Source of the DNA: Pseudomonas sp. dw_612
GTDB taxonomy: Bacteria > Pseudomonadota > Gammaproteobacteria > Pseudomonadales > Pseudomonadaceae
DNA length: 64,000 nt
Assembly: GCF_018449725.1 (NCBI RefSeq)
Contig: NZ_JAAVVC010000022.1
Location: forward strand, 1 to 64,000
Reading direction: 5' to 3'
This document shows, one piece after another, positions 8,759 to 17,260 of the stretch (the stretch's first letter is position 1; each line of letters opens with the position of its first letter). A program made the translations under genes and the position numbers. Under the pieces are notes generated by a model that was not told the DNA's origin, ran no database searches, and saw nothing but the letters and a program-made list of their open reading frames with translations.

Positions 8759-9502
8759 ATGAGCGTAATCGTCATCACCGGAGGCAGCCGTGGCATCGGC
8801 GCCAGCACCGCCGAACTCTGTGCCGAGCGCGGCATGGGTGTCATCCTGACCTACAAGAGCCATGCTGATTCAGCCGCCGCTGTCGTGCGGCGCATCCAGG
8901 CAGCGGGCGGCAAGGCTGTGGCGCTTGAGCTGGACGTCGCCGATGTGAGCGGTTTTTCCCGTTTCCGAGAAGCGGTGCGACAGACCTTGCAGGCCACCTG
9001 GGGCGTGGCAACGCTCGGCGGTCTGGTGAATAACGCGGGCCATGGCTTGTTCAATCCCCTTGAATCGGTCACCGAGGCGCAGTTTGACGGCTTGCTGAAC
9101 GTTCACCTCAAAGGCCCGTTTTTCCTGACCCAGGCCTTGCTGCCGCTGATGGAAGAGGGCGCCAGCATCGTCAACCTGACCAGCGCCACGACCCGCGTGG
9201 CCACGGCGGGTGTCGCGCCTTATGCGGCGTTCAAGGGCGGACTCGATGTGTTGACCCGCTACATGGCCAAGGAATTTGGCCCTCGGCGCATCCGGGCCAA
9301 TGCCGTGTCGCCGGGGGCGATTCGCACTGAGCTGGGCGGCGGTTTGAATGATGAATTCGAAGCACTGCTCGCCTCACAAACCGCCCTTGGCCGGGTGGGC
9401 GAACCGCAGGATGTGGCGCGCGTTATTGCCATGCTGTTGTCCGAAGAAGGACGCTGGATCAATGCCCAGACTGTTGAAGTCTCGGGCGGTTACATCATCT
9501 GA
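8759..9502 (+). CDS. Short-chain dehydrogenase/reductase (SDR)
   Basis: A 247-residue classical SDR. The NAD(P)-binding TGGSRGIG lies near the N-terminus, NNAG at about residue 90, the catalytic serine in VNLTSATT, and the YAAFK catalytic Tyr-x3-Lys at about residue 155. The start has GGAG 7 bases upstream. It is the first gene of a run with a VOC protein and a saccharopine-dehydrogenase-like reductase. The likely control is by the divergent AraC regulator. The substrate is unknown; a carbonyl compound is inferred from the family. Confidence 0.9.
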   Translation: MSVIVITGGSRGIGASTAELCAERGMGVILTYKSHADSAAAVVRRIQAAGGKAVALELDVADVSGFSRFREAVRQTLQATWGVATLGGLVNNAGHGLFNPLESVTEAQFDGLLNVHLKGPFFLTQALLPLMEEGASIVNLTSATTRVATAGVAPYAAFKGGLDVLTRYMAKEFGPRRIRANAVSPGAIRTELGGGLNDEFEALLASQTALGRVGEPQDVARVIAMLLSEEGRWINAQTVEVSGGYII

Positions 9503-9518
9503 CTCGCGAGGGTGCCCC

Positions 9519-9920
9519 ATGCTTGATCATATTTTTATCTCAGTCAGCGACATTGATCGTTCGATCCGTTTCTACACGGCGGCGCTGACCCCGCTTGGCA
9601 TTACCGCGCGGCTCGATTACGACGGCAAGGACGGTCCGCCGGGTCATCCCGACCTCAAGGGCTTCGGCGCCAATGGACGGGTGTTCTTCTGGCTGCGCGA
9701 AGGCGTGGTAGAAGGGCGCGCCGTGCATGTCGGCTTCGTGGCGAACAGCCAGGCCGAGGTCCGCGCCGCCTACACGGCCGCCATGGAAAACGGTGCCGTC
9801 GACAATGGTGCGCCGGGTGCGCGCCTGCATTACGACCCGAACTACTACGCCGGCAATGTCCTTGACCCGGACGGCTACAGCCTCGAATTCGTCTACAAAA
9901 ACTGGCAGCACGCGCAATGA
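9519..9920 (+). CDS. VOC-superfamily (glyoxalase/dioxygenase-fold) protein
   Basis: A 133-residue protein of the vicinal oxygen chelate fold: an MLDHIFISVSDIDRSIRFY start and a NVLDPDGYSLEFVYK C-terminus that carries the usual metal-ligand glutamate. It sits 16 bp after the SDR and overlaps the next gene by 4 bp (ATGA at 9917), so the three genes form one operon. The family includes glyoxalase I and aromatic dioxygenases; the sequence does not decide the activity. A role in detoxifying a reactive carbonyl fits the neighbours. Confidence 0.88.
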   Translation: MLDHIFISVSDIDRSIRFYTAALTPLGITARLDYDGKDGPPGHPDLKGFGANGRVFFWLREGVVEGRAVHVGFVANSQAEVRAAYTAAMENGAVDNGAPGARLHYDPNYYAGNVLDPDGYSLEFVYKNWQHAQ

Positions 9921-10894
9921 AAACACTGATGATCTACGGCGCGACGGGCTACACCGGTCGCATGGCGGCCGAGCATGCCAAGGCACAAGGATTGGCGGTT
10001 GTAATCGCGGGGCGCAATGCCGACAGACTGGCCGCTCTGGGCGCGCAACTCGATGTTCCTTACCGAGTATTCACCGCCGATGCGCAGGCAGCGGAATCCC
10101 TGGACGGCATCGATGTGCTGCTGAATGTCGCCGGGCCTTTCGCGAAGACGGCAGAGGCCCTGATGCAGGCCTGTATCAAAACGGGCGCCGACTACCTGGA
10201 CATCACGGCCGAGATCAACGTCTATCGACTGGCGGAACGACTGGGCGCGCAGGCCGCCGAGGCGGGTGTGATGTTGCTGCCCGGGGTGGGCTGGGACGTG
10301 GTGCCGACCGACTGCCTGGCGATGCACGTCGCGCGCCGCGTGCAAAACCCGCAGTCATTGCGGGTGGCGTTGCAGGTGGCGGGCTCCATGTCCCGGGGAT
10401 CGGCCCTGAGTGTCGGCGAAATCATCGGCGCGGGCCTCCTGGCGCGGGTCGATGGAGTGCTGGTTGCCACGCCCGAGGCGCAACCCCGGCACTTCGATTT
10501 TGGTGACGGCCCGGCACTCTGCGCGCCGCTGTCGTTCGGCGACCTGGTCACCGGTTGGCACTCGACCGGGATCGCCAATATCGCGATGTTCGTGCACATC
10601 ACCGGCGATGCGTTTCCCGAAGGCGATTTGTCGCAACTGCCCGACGGCCCAAACAGCGAGCAACGCGAGGCGAATCCCGCCCGGGCGGTGGCTGAAGTCA
10701 CCGGCGCTGACGGCAGCGTTGCGCGCTCGGTGATCGAGACCGTCAACGGTTACAGCTACACGCCAACGGCCGCCGTGGAAGCGGCGCGCCGGGTATTGGG
10801 CGGTGACCGGCGAGCGGGTTTTGAAACCCCTGGCCGTGTATTCGGAATGGGTTTCGCCGAGACGATTGCCGGGACGACCATCACCGATTTTTAG
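9917..10894 (+). CDS. Saccharopine dehydrogenase-like NAD(P)-binding reductase
   Basis: A 325-residue protein with an N-terminal Rossmann motif (YGATGYTGRMAAEHA, about residues 8-22) typical of the saccharopine dehydrogenase/trans-acting enoyl reductase family (COG3268). DYLDITAEINVYR and LLPGVGWDVVPTDCLA match family signatures. It is translationally coupled to the VOC gene (ATGA). Its 3' end overlaps the convergent AraC gene by 4 bp. The substrate is unknown. Confidence 0.85.
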   Translation: MKTLMIYGATGYTGRMAAEHAKAQGLAVVIAGRNADRLAALGAQLDVPYRVFTADAQAAESLDGIDVLLNVAGPFAKTAEALMQACIKTGADYLDITAEINVYRLAERLGAQAAEAGVMLLPGVGWDVVPTDCLAMHVARRVQNPQSLRVALQVAGSMSRGSALSVGEIIGAGLLARVDGVLVATPEAQPRHFDFGDGPALCAPLSFGDLVTGWHSTGIANIAMFVHITGDAFPEGDLSQLPDGPNSEQREANPARAVAEVTGADGSVARSVIETVNGYSYTPTAAVEAARRVLGGDRRAGFETPGRVFGMGFAETIAGTTITDF

Positions 10895-11763
10895 GGCGCT
10901 ACGGGCGTCTTGAACCTGGCCGCATCCCGCGCCGGTGGCATCCCGAACAGGCGAGCGTATTCACGGCTGAATTGCGATGCGCTTTCATAGCCGACCGTGA
11001 AAGCGATGGACGCGGCATCGCGCGGTTCGAACAGCAGCAGCCAGCGCGCCCTGAGCAGGCGCAGACGCTTTTGATACTGGATGGGCGTCATGCCTGTGAT
11101 GGTTTTGAAATGCCGATAAAACGCCGCGACGCTCATATCGGTCATCGCCGCCAGCGGCTCTACGCGAAAGGGCTCGGTGTAGTGCTCGCGGATCCATAGG
11201 GTCGCGCGGCGGATCTGCGCCAGTCGGCCGTCCGGGCGAGCGATTTCGCGCAGCATCCCCCCGAGCGGTCCTTGCAGGATGCGAAACAGAATCTCGCGCT
11301 CGATCATCGGTGCCAGCACCGCGGCTTCGTTGGGGCGATCCATCAGCCGCAGCATGCGCAGCCACGCGTCAATCAGTTCAGCCGGTGCCGTCACTGCCGC
11401 AAAGCGATTCGACGTGGGTTGCACGGTGGTCTTGATCTCATCCGCGAGCAGTGTGGCGATGACGTTCGGGTCCAGCGTCAGGCTGAGTGCCAGATAGGGC
11501 CGGCCGGGTCCGCTCGGGTAAATCTCACCGGTGGCGGGTACGTCCACGGGGACGAGAAAGTAGGTGAGCGGTCGGTATTGCAGCAACTGATCGCCGATGG
11601 ACAACGTCTTGGAGCCTTGCAGCACCAGGTGCAGCATCGGCTGATAAACCTGGTTCGCACACGCCTCGGCCCGCACCATCGCCACACGCGCCAGTCCGGT
11701 GTCTGTCCACTTGTTTTGCGCGCGCATCACGATGCTGCGCAGTTCGTCCATTGCTTCACTCAT
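10891..11763 (-). CDS. AraC-family regulator, paralogue of the 7712-8629 gene
   Basis: A 290-residue AraC_N-plus-HTH regulator sharing long blocks with the regulator at 7712-8629 (LQGSKTLSIGDQ, PYLALSLTLDPNVIATLLAD, YQKRLRLLRARWLL, VGYESASQFSREYARLFGMP). It is divergent from the SDR at 11907, repeating the regulator/SDR layout of the first copy. The start is placed at 11763 by alignment with the paralogue; an ATG at 11775 is possible. The much longer in-frame extension to 11883 has no family similarity and overlaps the promoter region. Confidence 0.87.
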   Translation of the reverse strand: MSEAMDELRSIVMRAQNKWTDTGLARVAMVRAEACANQVYQPMLHLVLQGSKTLSIGDQLLQYRPLTYFLVPVDVPATGEIYPSGPGRPYLALSLTLDPNVIATLLADEIKTTVQPTSNRFAAVTAPAELIDAWLRMLRLMDRPNEAAVLAPMIEREILFRILQGPLGGMLREIARPDGRLAQIRRATLWIREHYTEPFRVEPLAAMTDMSVAAFYRHFKTITGMTPIQYQKRLRLLRARWLLLFEPRDAASIAFTVGYESASQFSREYARLFGMPPARDAARFKTPVAP

Positions 11764-11906
11764 AGGACTGAACATGGAGCAGTGCCGAGCGCAACGCAAG
11801 CCAAGTGATAAGAATAGGCAAGCATACGAGAAGAACCGGCAACCGTTTGCGCGCGAGTTGCCCGAATACTGGGGGCCACTCATCCATCATCTTCAAAGGT
11901 TATTTC

Positions 11907-12656
11907 ATGAAACTCGAAGGCAAAATTGCAGTGGTTACCGGCGCGTCCAAAGGCATCGGTGCGGGGATCGCCAGAGCGTTCGGCGCGGCGGGCGCCACGG
12001 TGGTTGTGAACTATGCGTCCAGCGCAGTCGACGCCGAAGCGGTGGTTGCGCAGATCCGGGAGCAGGGCGGTCAAGCGGTCGCCATTCAGGCGGATATGAG
12101 CAAAGCAGTCGACGTGATGCGGTTGTTCGATACCGTCAGGAACGATTACGGGACGCTGGATATCCTGGTGAATAATGCCGGTGTCGCGGTGTTTCAAATG
12201 ATCGAAGACCTCACCGAGGAAGCGTTCCATCAGCAATTCAACGTCAATGTGCTCGGGTATCTTTTGGCCGTTCGAGAGGCCGTCAAACTGTTTGGCCCGT
12301 CGGCCAGCATCATCAACATTAGTTCGATCCTCAGCACCGATCCCTATCTGGCCTCCAGCGTCTATTCGGCGACCAAAGGCGCGGTCGATACGCTGACCTT
12401 TGCGTTGGCCCGGGAGCTTGGCCCCCGGGGGATCAGGGTCAACTCGATCTTGCCCGGCCACACCAACACGCCCGCCACCGACGGTAACTTCGCCGGTGAG
12501 TTTGGCGAAAAACTGATAGCCGGCACACCGCTGGGCCGTTTTGGCGAACCCGAAGACATTGCACCGCTGGCCGTGTTCCTGGCGTCCGGGGATTCGCACT
12601 GGGTGACCGGAGAATCCATCAGGGCTGCGGGTGGCGTGCGCGGGGTCGGTTACTGA
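11907..12656 (+). CDS. SDR-family oxidoreductase
   Basis: A 249-residue classical SDR of the FabG-like group: TGASKGIGAG cofactor motif (about residues 12-21), NNAGVAV at about 90, the serine in IINISSILS and YSATK at about 153. The C-terminus ends with the family SGDSHWVTGESI pattern. Start is an ATG with an AAAGGT site 7 bases upstream. It is probably controlled by the divergent AraC regulator. A hairpin lies in the gap to the convergent SDR. The substrate is unknown. Confidence 0.9.
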   Translation: MKLEGKIAVVTGASKGIGAGIARAFGAAGATVVVNYASSAVDAEAVVAQIREQGGQAVAIQADMSKAVDVMRLFDTVRNDYGTLDILVNNAGVAVFQMIEDLTEEAFHQQFNVNVLGYLLAVREAVKLFGPSASIINISSILSTDPYLASSVYSATKGAVDTLTFALARELGPRGIRVNSILPGHTNTPATDGNFAGEFGEKLIAGTPLGRFGEPEDIAPLAVFLASGDSHWVTGESIRAAGGVRGVGY

Positions 12657-12660
12657 AAGC

Positions 12661-12692
12661 AAAAAAAGCGGCCCTGAATACCAGAGCCGCTT
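12661..12692 (-). terminator. Terminator for the minus-strand SDR
   Basis: AAGCGGC/GCCGCTT stem (12666-12672 and 12686-12692). On the minus strand the stem is followed by a run of T residues (12661-12667 read as A on plus). Confidence 0.75.
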
Positions 12693-12699
12693 GGGACGA

Positions 12700-13506
12700 T
12701 CAGGCAATGCGATAGCGAGAAGCCGGCGTACCGGTTTGCGTCGCGGCGAAGAGTGCCGAGCTGGCGGTGGCGTACTGGTCCCACAGGTGCTGATCCTCAA
12801 CCGAAGGCCAAGTGATCGCTTCGCCGTTGTCCAGGCCGGCCAGTGCGGCGTCGACGCAATTTTCGGCGCTCATCACGGTGTCTTTTCCGAGGGCCGACAA
12901 CGGCACGCCGGAGACGCCTTCGGTCCAGATTTCGGTGGCGGTCGAGGCCGGAAGCACGACCTGGAGTTTCACCTTCGAATCGGCTTTGGCCAGTTCGTCC
13001 TGAATGCCCCGGCTGAAGGCCAGCACATAGGCTTTGCTGCCGCTGTACACCGAACTGATTGCCCAGGACTGGACGGCCAACACGGACGCAACGTTGATGA
13101 TGGTGCCTGCGTTGCGCGATACGAAGGCCGGCAACGCGGCCTGGGTCAGACGGGTCAGCGCGATGATGTTCAGCGACACCTGGGTCATGGAGTCATCGAT
13201 GGACGAATCTGCCAACGGGCGCAACTTTGCGAGGCCGGCATTGTTGACCAGCAGTTGCACGCTGGCATCGCTGCTCAAGACCTCTTCCACTTTGGCGACA
13301 TCCGCCTCTTTCTCAAGATCCGCGACCAGGCTCTGGACGCTGACGCCATACGTGCGGGTCAGTTTTTCGGCCAACGCTGCCAGGCGATCGCCCCGGCGCG
13401 CCACCAACACCAGGTCATAACCCCGTGCGGCCAAGCGGTCGGCGTACACGGCGCCGAGGCCTGAGGAAGCACCCGTTACAACGGCGGTTTTTTTCGATGC
13501 AGTCAT
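12700..13506 (-). CDS. SDR-family oxidoreductase, divergent from MarR
   Basis: A 268-residue SDR of the DltE/YqjQ-like type: TGASSGLGAVYADRLAARG (about residues 11-29), NNAGLAKL at about 90 and YSGSK at about 155. AGAGG lies 7 bases before the ATG. It is divergent from the MarR gene at 13614; a promoter and a palindrome lie in the gap at positions that suit MarR repression. The substrate is unknown. Confidence 0.9.
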   Translation of the reverse strand: MTASKKTAVVTGASSGLGAVYADRLAARGYDLVLVARRGDRLAALAEKLTRTYGVSVQSLVADLEKEADVAKVEEVLSSDASVQLLVNNAGLAKLRPLADSSIDDSMTQVSLNIIALTRLTQAALPAFVSRNAGTIINVASVLAVQSWAISSVYSGSKAYVLAFSRGIQDELAKADSKVKLQVVLPASTATEIWTEGVSGVPLSALGKDTVMSAENCVDAALAGLDNGEAITWPSVEDQHLWDQYATASSALFAATQTGTPASRYRIA

Positions 13507-13530
13507 GATCTTGCCTCTTTAGGTTTAGTG

Positions 13531-13548
13531 CTCAAGCTAATAGTTGAG
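13531..13548. promoter_or_regulatory. Candidate MarR operator
   Basis: Inverted repeat CTCAA-N8-TTGAG (13531-13535, 13544-13548). It sits at about +1 to +18 relative to the predicted minus-strand promoter, where a bound dimer would block transcription of the SDR. The repeat is seen directly; the role is inferred. Confidence 0.5.
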
Positions 13549-13555
13549 GCCGCAA

Positions 13556-13585
13556 GTGTAAGATCGAATGACGGGGACTTGTCAA
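13556..13585 (-). promoter_or_regulatory. Candidate sigma-70 promoter of the MarR-linked SDR
   Basis: On the minus strand, TTGACA (13580-13585) and TTACAC (13556-13561) are separated by 18 bp. The predicted start falls just beyond, overlapping the CTCAA/TTGAG palindrome. Confidence 0.5.
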
Positions 13586-13613
13586 TAGTGTTGTGCTCAA
13601 CCATCATCTCGCC

Positions 13614-14144
13614 ATGAACAAAATTTCTGGCAATTCCACAGCAACAGACGACGCACCTCAGGACCACATCGAAGCGAAAAACGCCTTCGAGGTCCTGGTG
13701 TGTACCAATACCGCCCTCAGGCTGGCGGCGCGCCGCTTGGGAAATCTGTTCGACGAAGCCCTGGCGCCCGTAGGGTTGAAGGCGACGCAGGTTTCTCTCT
13801 TGATGGAAACAACACGGATGGCGGTCGCCAACGGGGGAAGGGCGCCGACCTTGCAGGACTTGGCGGCAAAACTGGCGATCCAGATTTCGGCCCTGACCCA
13901 CGCCCTTAAACCTCTCCTGCGCGACGGTCTGGTCGAGCTCCAGGCCGACGAACAGGACCGGCGGACCAAGCGCGCCGTCCTGACCCCGGCAGGCACCGCG
14001 CTTCTACAGGAGGCGCTCGTGTGCTGGAGCACGGCTAATCAGCGTGTCGAAGAAGTCTTGGGGGCCGAAGCGGCAGCGTCACTGCGGGCCGTTGCCGATT
14101 ACGTGGCCTCGGATGAGTTTCTTTCTGCCTACATGGGGAACTGA
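13614..14144 (+). CDS. MarR-family transcriptional regulator
   Basis: A 176-residue winged-helix regulator: TALRLAARRLGNLFDEAL dimer helix, recognition region LAAKLAIQISALTHALKPLLRDGLVE (about residues 80-106), and a wing with DEQDRRTKRAVLTPAG (about 107-122). MarR proteins usually repress a divergent enzyme gene and are released by phenolic or oxidising ligands; here the divergent gene is the SDR at 12700. An in-frame GTG at 13593 would add seven residues. Confidence 0.9.
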   Translation: MNKISGNSTATDDAPQDHIEAKNAFEVLVCTNTALRLAARRLGNLFDEALAPVGLKATQVSLLMETTRMAVANGGRAPTLQDLAAKLAIQISALTHALKPLLRDGLVELQADEQDRRTKRAVLTPAGTALLQEALVCWSTANQRVEEVLGAEAAASLRAVADYVASDEFLSAYMGN

Positions 14145-14173
14145 AGGGCGACCAACTGAACCTGTGGCGAGGG

Positions 14174-14483
14174 AGCAATGCATGCAACTGTCCTTGTACC
14201 AGCCAATTCCTACCCGCTGTCCCACTTCGAGACCGCGTACCTGCGTGCCCACTCGCACGATTTTGCCGACCACTTCGTGACCGGGAATAAACGGGAATTG
14301 GCTGATGCCCCAATCGTTATCGATCAGCGATTGGTCGGAGTGGCAGACACCGCAATACTCCACGGCCACTTCCACTTCCTCGTCCCCCAGCGGGCCAGGG
14401 TCGTAGCTGAACCGCTCAAGTGGCGCGCCGGCCGCCGTAGCCGCCCAGCCCGTAAATTGGGTGAGTTCGGACGGGCCGCTCAT
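14174..14483 (-). pseudogene. Truncated zinc-dependent alcohol dehydrogenase (N-terminal fragment)
   Basis: About 100 residues of a medium-chain zinc alcohol dehydrogenase are present, starting MSGPSELTQFTGWAA and including the catalytic-zinc motif EYCGVCHSD, GHEVVGKIV and GIGWYKDSCMHC. The structural-zinc cysteine cluster stops after its first two cysteines. The frame then runs into CTCCCTCGCCACAGG (14161-14175 on the plus strand), which resembles the end of a Pseudomonas REP, and no cofactor domain follows. The gene lost roughly 70 percent of its length by a deletion ending at the repeat. Confidence 0.8.
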
Positions 14484-14553
14484 GGGATACCTCCTGATCG
14501 GGATATGAGGTTTTTCGGCGAAGCCAGAAAAGTGTAGTCGCTGCTGTCCAGGG

Positions 14554-15453
14554 CTAGCCGCTTTGTTGCACGAACCGATCAATCAACCACTTCGCAGCGG
14601 GGCCCGGGGGTTGATCACTGCGATAAATGGCGTCGAAGGCATACAGGCCGCTGGTGTATTCCGACAGGTTCAGGTGCACGAGCCGGCCGGCCTCCAAGTC
14701 CTCCCGGACCATGCTGATCGGCATGTTCCCCCAGCCAATGCCTTCGCGCAGCAACATGTGTTTTGCCCCCAGATCGGCCAGGCGCCACGTTCGGGTACTG
14801 AGGACGGCGAAATCCCTGTCCTTGGTCAACTGCGAACGATCGGACAGCACCAGTTGGATGGATTCACGTCCGGCGCCGGGCACATTCCGGTCCGTTGAAG
14901 CCAGCGGGTGATGGGGGGCTGCCACTGGAATCAACTCGACGCTACCCACCCCGATTCTTTCAATGCCATCAATCCCTTCATTCATCGGGCCGCTGATGCC
15001 GACCGCCGCGCCACCGTTCAACACCAGTTGGGTGACGGCGCCGAGCGCCTCCATATGCAGGTGGAGGGCCACCGTCGGAAACGCTTCTCGAAATGACTTG
15101 AGCGCATCGACCACGCGTTCGGCGGGGAGCATGACATCGAGCACCAGATGAACTTCAGCTTCGAGCCCTTGCAGCAGGCCTTTGACTTTGGCGCGCAGTC
15201 CATGGATGCCGTTGGTGATGGTTCTGGCTTCGGCCAGCACCGTCAGGCCGGCATCGGTCAGTTGCGGTTTGCGCGTGGTATGGCGGTCAAACAGCGACAC
15301 GCCGAGTTGCAGCTCAAGGTTGGCAATTGAATAGCTGATGACCGATGTGGCCCGGTGCAGTTTCCTTGCCGCCGCCGCAAAACTGCCGACTTCTACCACC
15401 GTCAGGAACACCCGCAATTGGTCGAGTGTCGGTGTGCCGGGTTCAGAGATCAT
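14554..15453 (-). CDS. LysR-family regulator, divergent from DoxX
   Basis: A 299-residue LysR protein with HTH at about residues 8-65 (QLRVFLTVVEVGSFAAAARKLHRATSVISYSIANLE) and a ligand domain after residue 90. It is divergent from the DoxX gene at 15638, with a palindrome (15534-15550) in the gap. LysR/DoxX pairs of this type are common in proteobacteria, so DoxX is the likely target. The effector is unknown. Confidence 0.88.
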   Translation of the reverse strand: MISEPGTPTLDQLRVFLTVVEVGSFAAAARKLHRATSVISYSIANLELQLGVSLFDRHTTRKPQLTDAGLTVLAEARTITNGIHGLRAKVKGLLQGLEAEVHLVLDVMLPAERVVDALKSFREAFPTVALHLHMEALGAVTQLVLNGGAAVGISGPMNEGIDGIERIGVGSVELIPVAAPHHPLASTDRNVPGAGRESIQLVLSDRSQLTKDRDFAVLSTRTWRLADLGAKHMLLREGIGWGNMPISMVREDLEAGRLVHLNLSEYTSGLYAFDAIYRSDQPPGPAAKWLIDRFVQQSG

Positions 15454-15533
15454 GTCGGTTTCCTTGAGCGGGTCGCGTCTGCACGGTTGTCTTTTGATAG
15501 TTGAGGGAGGATAGCTTGCCTATTTTTTCGAAT

Positions 15534-15550
15534 CTAATGATCTAAATTAG
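15534..15550. promoter_or_regulatory. Candidate LysR operator
   Basis: Inverted repeat CTAAT-N7-ATTAG in an AT-rich stretch between the divergent LysR and DoxX genes, matching the general LysR-box style (T...A dyad). Target assignment is inferred from position. Confidence 0.4.
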
Positions 15551-15637
15551 TCAGCTATTCAGGTTAGCCGACCTGGCGCAATATTTCTTCACTGCAACGA
15601 TTCACTCCGAATCGCACATTTTTGAAGGAAATATCCA

Positions 15638-16078
15638 ATGTCTCACTCTGCAAACATCGCCCATTCAACGTCCTCTGAACAGAGCCGCTCTGACGTTACC
15701 CAAGCCTCGGCATCGCTGATTGGCCGCGTATTGCTCAGCGCCATATTTATCCTGTCGGGTGTCTCGAAACTGGCGGCCCCGGCCATGATGATCGGTTACA
15801 TCGGCTCGGTAGGGTTGCCGTTTCCAACAGTGGCCCTGGCACTGGCGGTCATTATCGAAATCGGTGGCGGTATCGCACTGATCGCCGGTTACCGTGCTCG
15901 TGCCGTGGCTTCGGTACTGGCGTTGTTCAGCGTCGTCACCGCCCTGGCATTCCACAGCGCACTGGCGGACCAAAACCAGTTCATTCACTTCTTCAAAAAC
16001 ATCGCGATGGCCGGTGGTTTGTTGCAGGTGGTTGCCTTCGGCGCCGGCCGTTTCAGCCTCGATGCTCGCCGCCACTGA
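15638..16078 (+). CDS. DoxX-family integral membrane protein
   Basis: A 146-residue membrane protein with four predicted transmembrane helices (starting about residues 25, 68, 89 and 122) and the DoxX pattern LIGRVLLSAIFILSGVSKLA followed by EIGGGIALIAGYRARAVA. DoxX-type proteins are linked to quinone- or redox-related membrane functions, but the biochemical role here is unknown. AAGGAAA lies about 8 bases before the ATG. Confidence 0.88.
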   Translation: MSHSANIAHSTSSEQSRSDVTQASASLIGRVLLSAIFILSGVSKLAAPAMMIGYIGSVGLPFPTVALALAVIIEIGGGIALIAGYRARAVASVLALFSVVTALAFHSALADQNQFIHFFKNIAMAGGLLQVVAFGAGRFSLDARRH

Positions 16079-16107
16079 TTCGCGGCGACGGTCGGTTTAT
16101 GCGGTCC

Positions 16108-16685
16108 TCATCCCGGCCAGTTGTCAGCAACGTCTGACTGACTGGCCTGCTCCGCAAACCACTGCATGATCACCCCACACGCCGGATGGCTCGCCGCCGA
16201 CGGTTGTGGGCACAGCGATAAATCCCCCGCGTTTTCAACGGCTGCCCAAACGGCACCACCAGCACCCCGCGATCCAGCGATTCCTGCGCCAGGGTCAAAT
16301 CCGTCATCGCCACGCCCAAACCCCGTGCCGCCGCGTCCAGCGCCAACTCATCCAGGTTGAACGGGATGTGCCGGTAATCCTCCAGGGATTTGCCGCCATT
16401 GGCCGGAGGCGTCACTGTCGCTGGCCGGTTCGACGATCTCCGTCGCCACGGTTTCGATCGAAAAGGAAGCCTCCGGGTAGCGCAGCTAGAAGTCGCTCAG
16501 TTTCGGCAGCAGCCAGCGAACCGCCAGGGACACGTGCATGCGGATGCGCAAAGGGCGTTTCTGTGGGGAAAGCCGATCCTCAAGGGGTTTGAGTTGCTCC
16601 AGGATCGTGTGCGCACTGGCCAGCACCTGCTCACCTTCCACGGTCAGTTGCAGGCTGCGGAACACGGCGAGACACAGATTTGGTG
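16108..16685 (-). pseudogene. Decayed LysR-family regulator (GcvA-like)
   Basis: Minus-strand translation gives recognisable LysR pieces in more than one frame: LQLTVEGEQVLASAHTILEQL, then MHVSLAVRWLLPKLSDF followed by an in-frame TAG near 16488, then IPFNLDELALDAAARGLGVAMTDLTLAQESLDRG in two halves, and after a frameshift near 16210 a C-terminus LCPQPSAASHPACGV. The DNA-binding HTH is absent; its expected place is taken by a REP element at 16701. At least one stop, one frameshift and a 5' truncation are therefore present. Confidence 0.8.
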
Positions 16686-16700
16686 TTCACAGCAGATCCC

Positions 16701-16731
16701 CTGTGGGAGCCGGGCTTGCCCGCGAAGAGGC
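16701..16731 (+). repeat. REP element
   Basis: CTGTGGGAGCCGGGCTTGCC followed by CGCGAAGAGGC: a single Pseudomonas REP with its GC-rich imperfect palindrome. It lies at the truncated 5' end of the decayed LysR gene. Confidence 0.85.
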
Positions 16732-16808
16732 ACTCACATCCAACATCAAACTCGGCGATTAACCTGAACCCGAATCTGCCCCCTCCAACACATCCATCAC
16801 AACATGCC

Positions 16809-17072
16809 CTAAAGCGGCACAACCAGCGTCAGCCAGGTATTCCAGCCCTCGGCGCGATTCTGCGCGTCAAACTCGTAATAACCCTTGAGGTTGGCGTACC
16901 AGAGTTCTTTGTCCACCATGAAGAAATGCCCGGCCTGAGGCCCGACGGCACTGACTTTGGATTTGAAATCGCCCTGGGTCGCGCCGCTGCCGCTGTCCCC
17001 CGTGACTTGGTGGTAAACGTAGCCAACCACGCCCAGGTGCGTCTGGCTGGTGATGAAGTGCGAGGCGCTCAA
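16809..17072 (-). pseudogene. C-terminal fragment of a MetA-pathway phenol-type outer-membrane protein
   Basis: An 87-residue open frame resembles the C-terminus of the SphA/Phenol_MetA_deg family (COG4313). It contains alternating beta-strand segments such as LGVVGYVYHQVTGDSG, KVSAVGPQAGHFFMV and LWYANLKGYYEFDAQNRAEGWN, and ends at the expected LVVPL terminus. Full-length members are about 300 residues, so the N-terminal barrel and signal are missing. A frame change near 17070 precedes it. It is unlikely to be functional. Confidence 0.6.
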
Positions 17073-17260
17073 CGATCAGTCTTTTTGTTTTCGTCATCAG
17101 GGCCTCATTTGTCGACCGTTTTTTGAATAATTCATGCACGGGAGGCAAGTGTTGGCGGCGGTCCGTATTTGGCTTTTGCAGATAAGGCATTTTGCTGGCC
17201 CCCAACCCCTCGACTAATCGCCAGAATCGCCGCACTTTCAGATGGTTAGGTGACATTCAA

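Noticed and set aside
16170..16415. An 81-codon minus-strand frame as an independent gene
   Set aside because: It is the C-terminal part of a decayed LysR gene; the preceding region has an in-frame stop and the following part is frameshifted.
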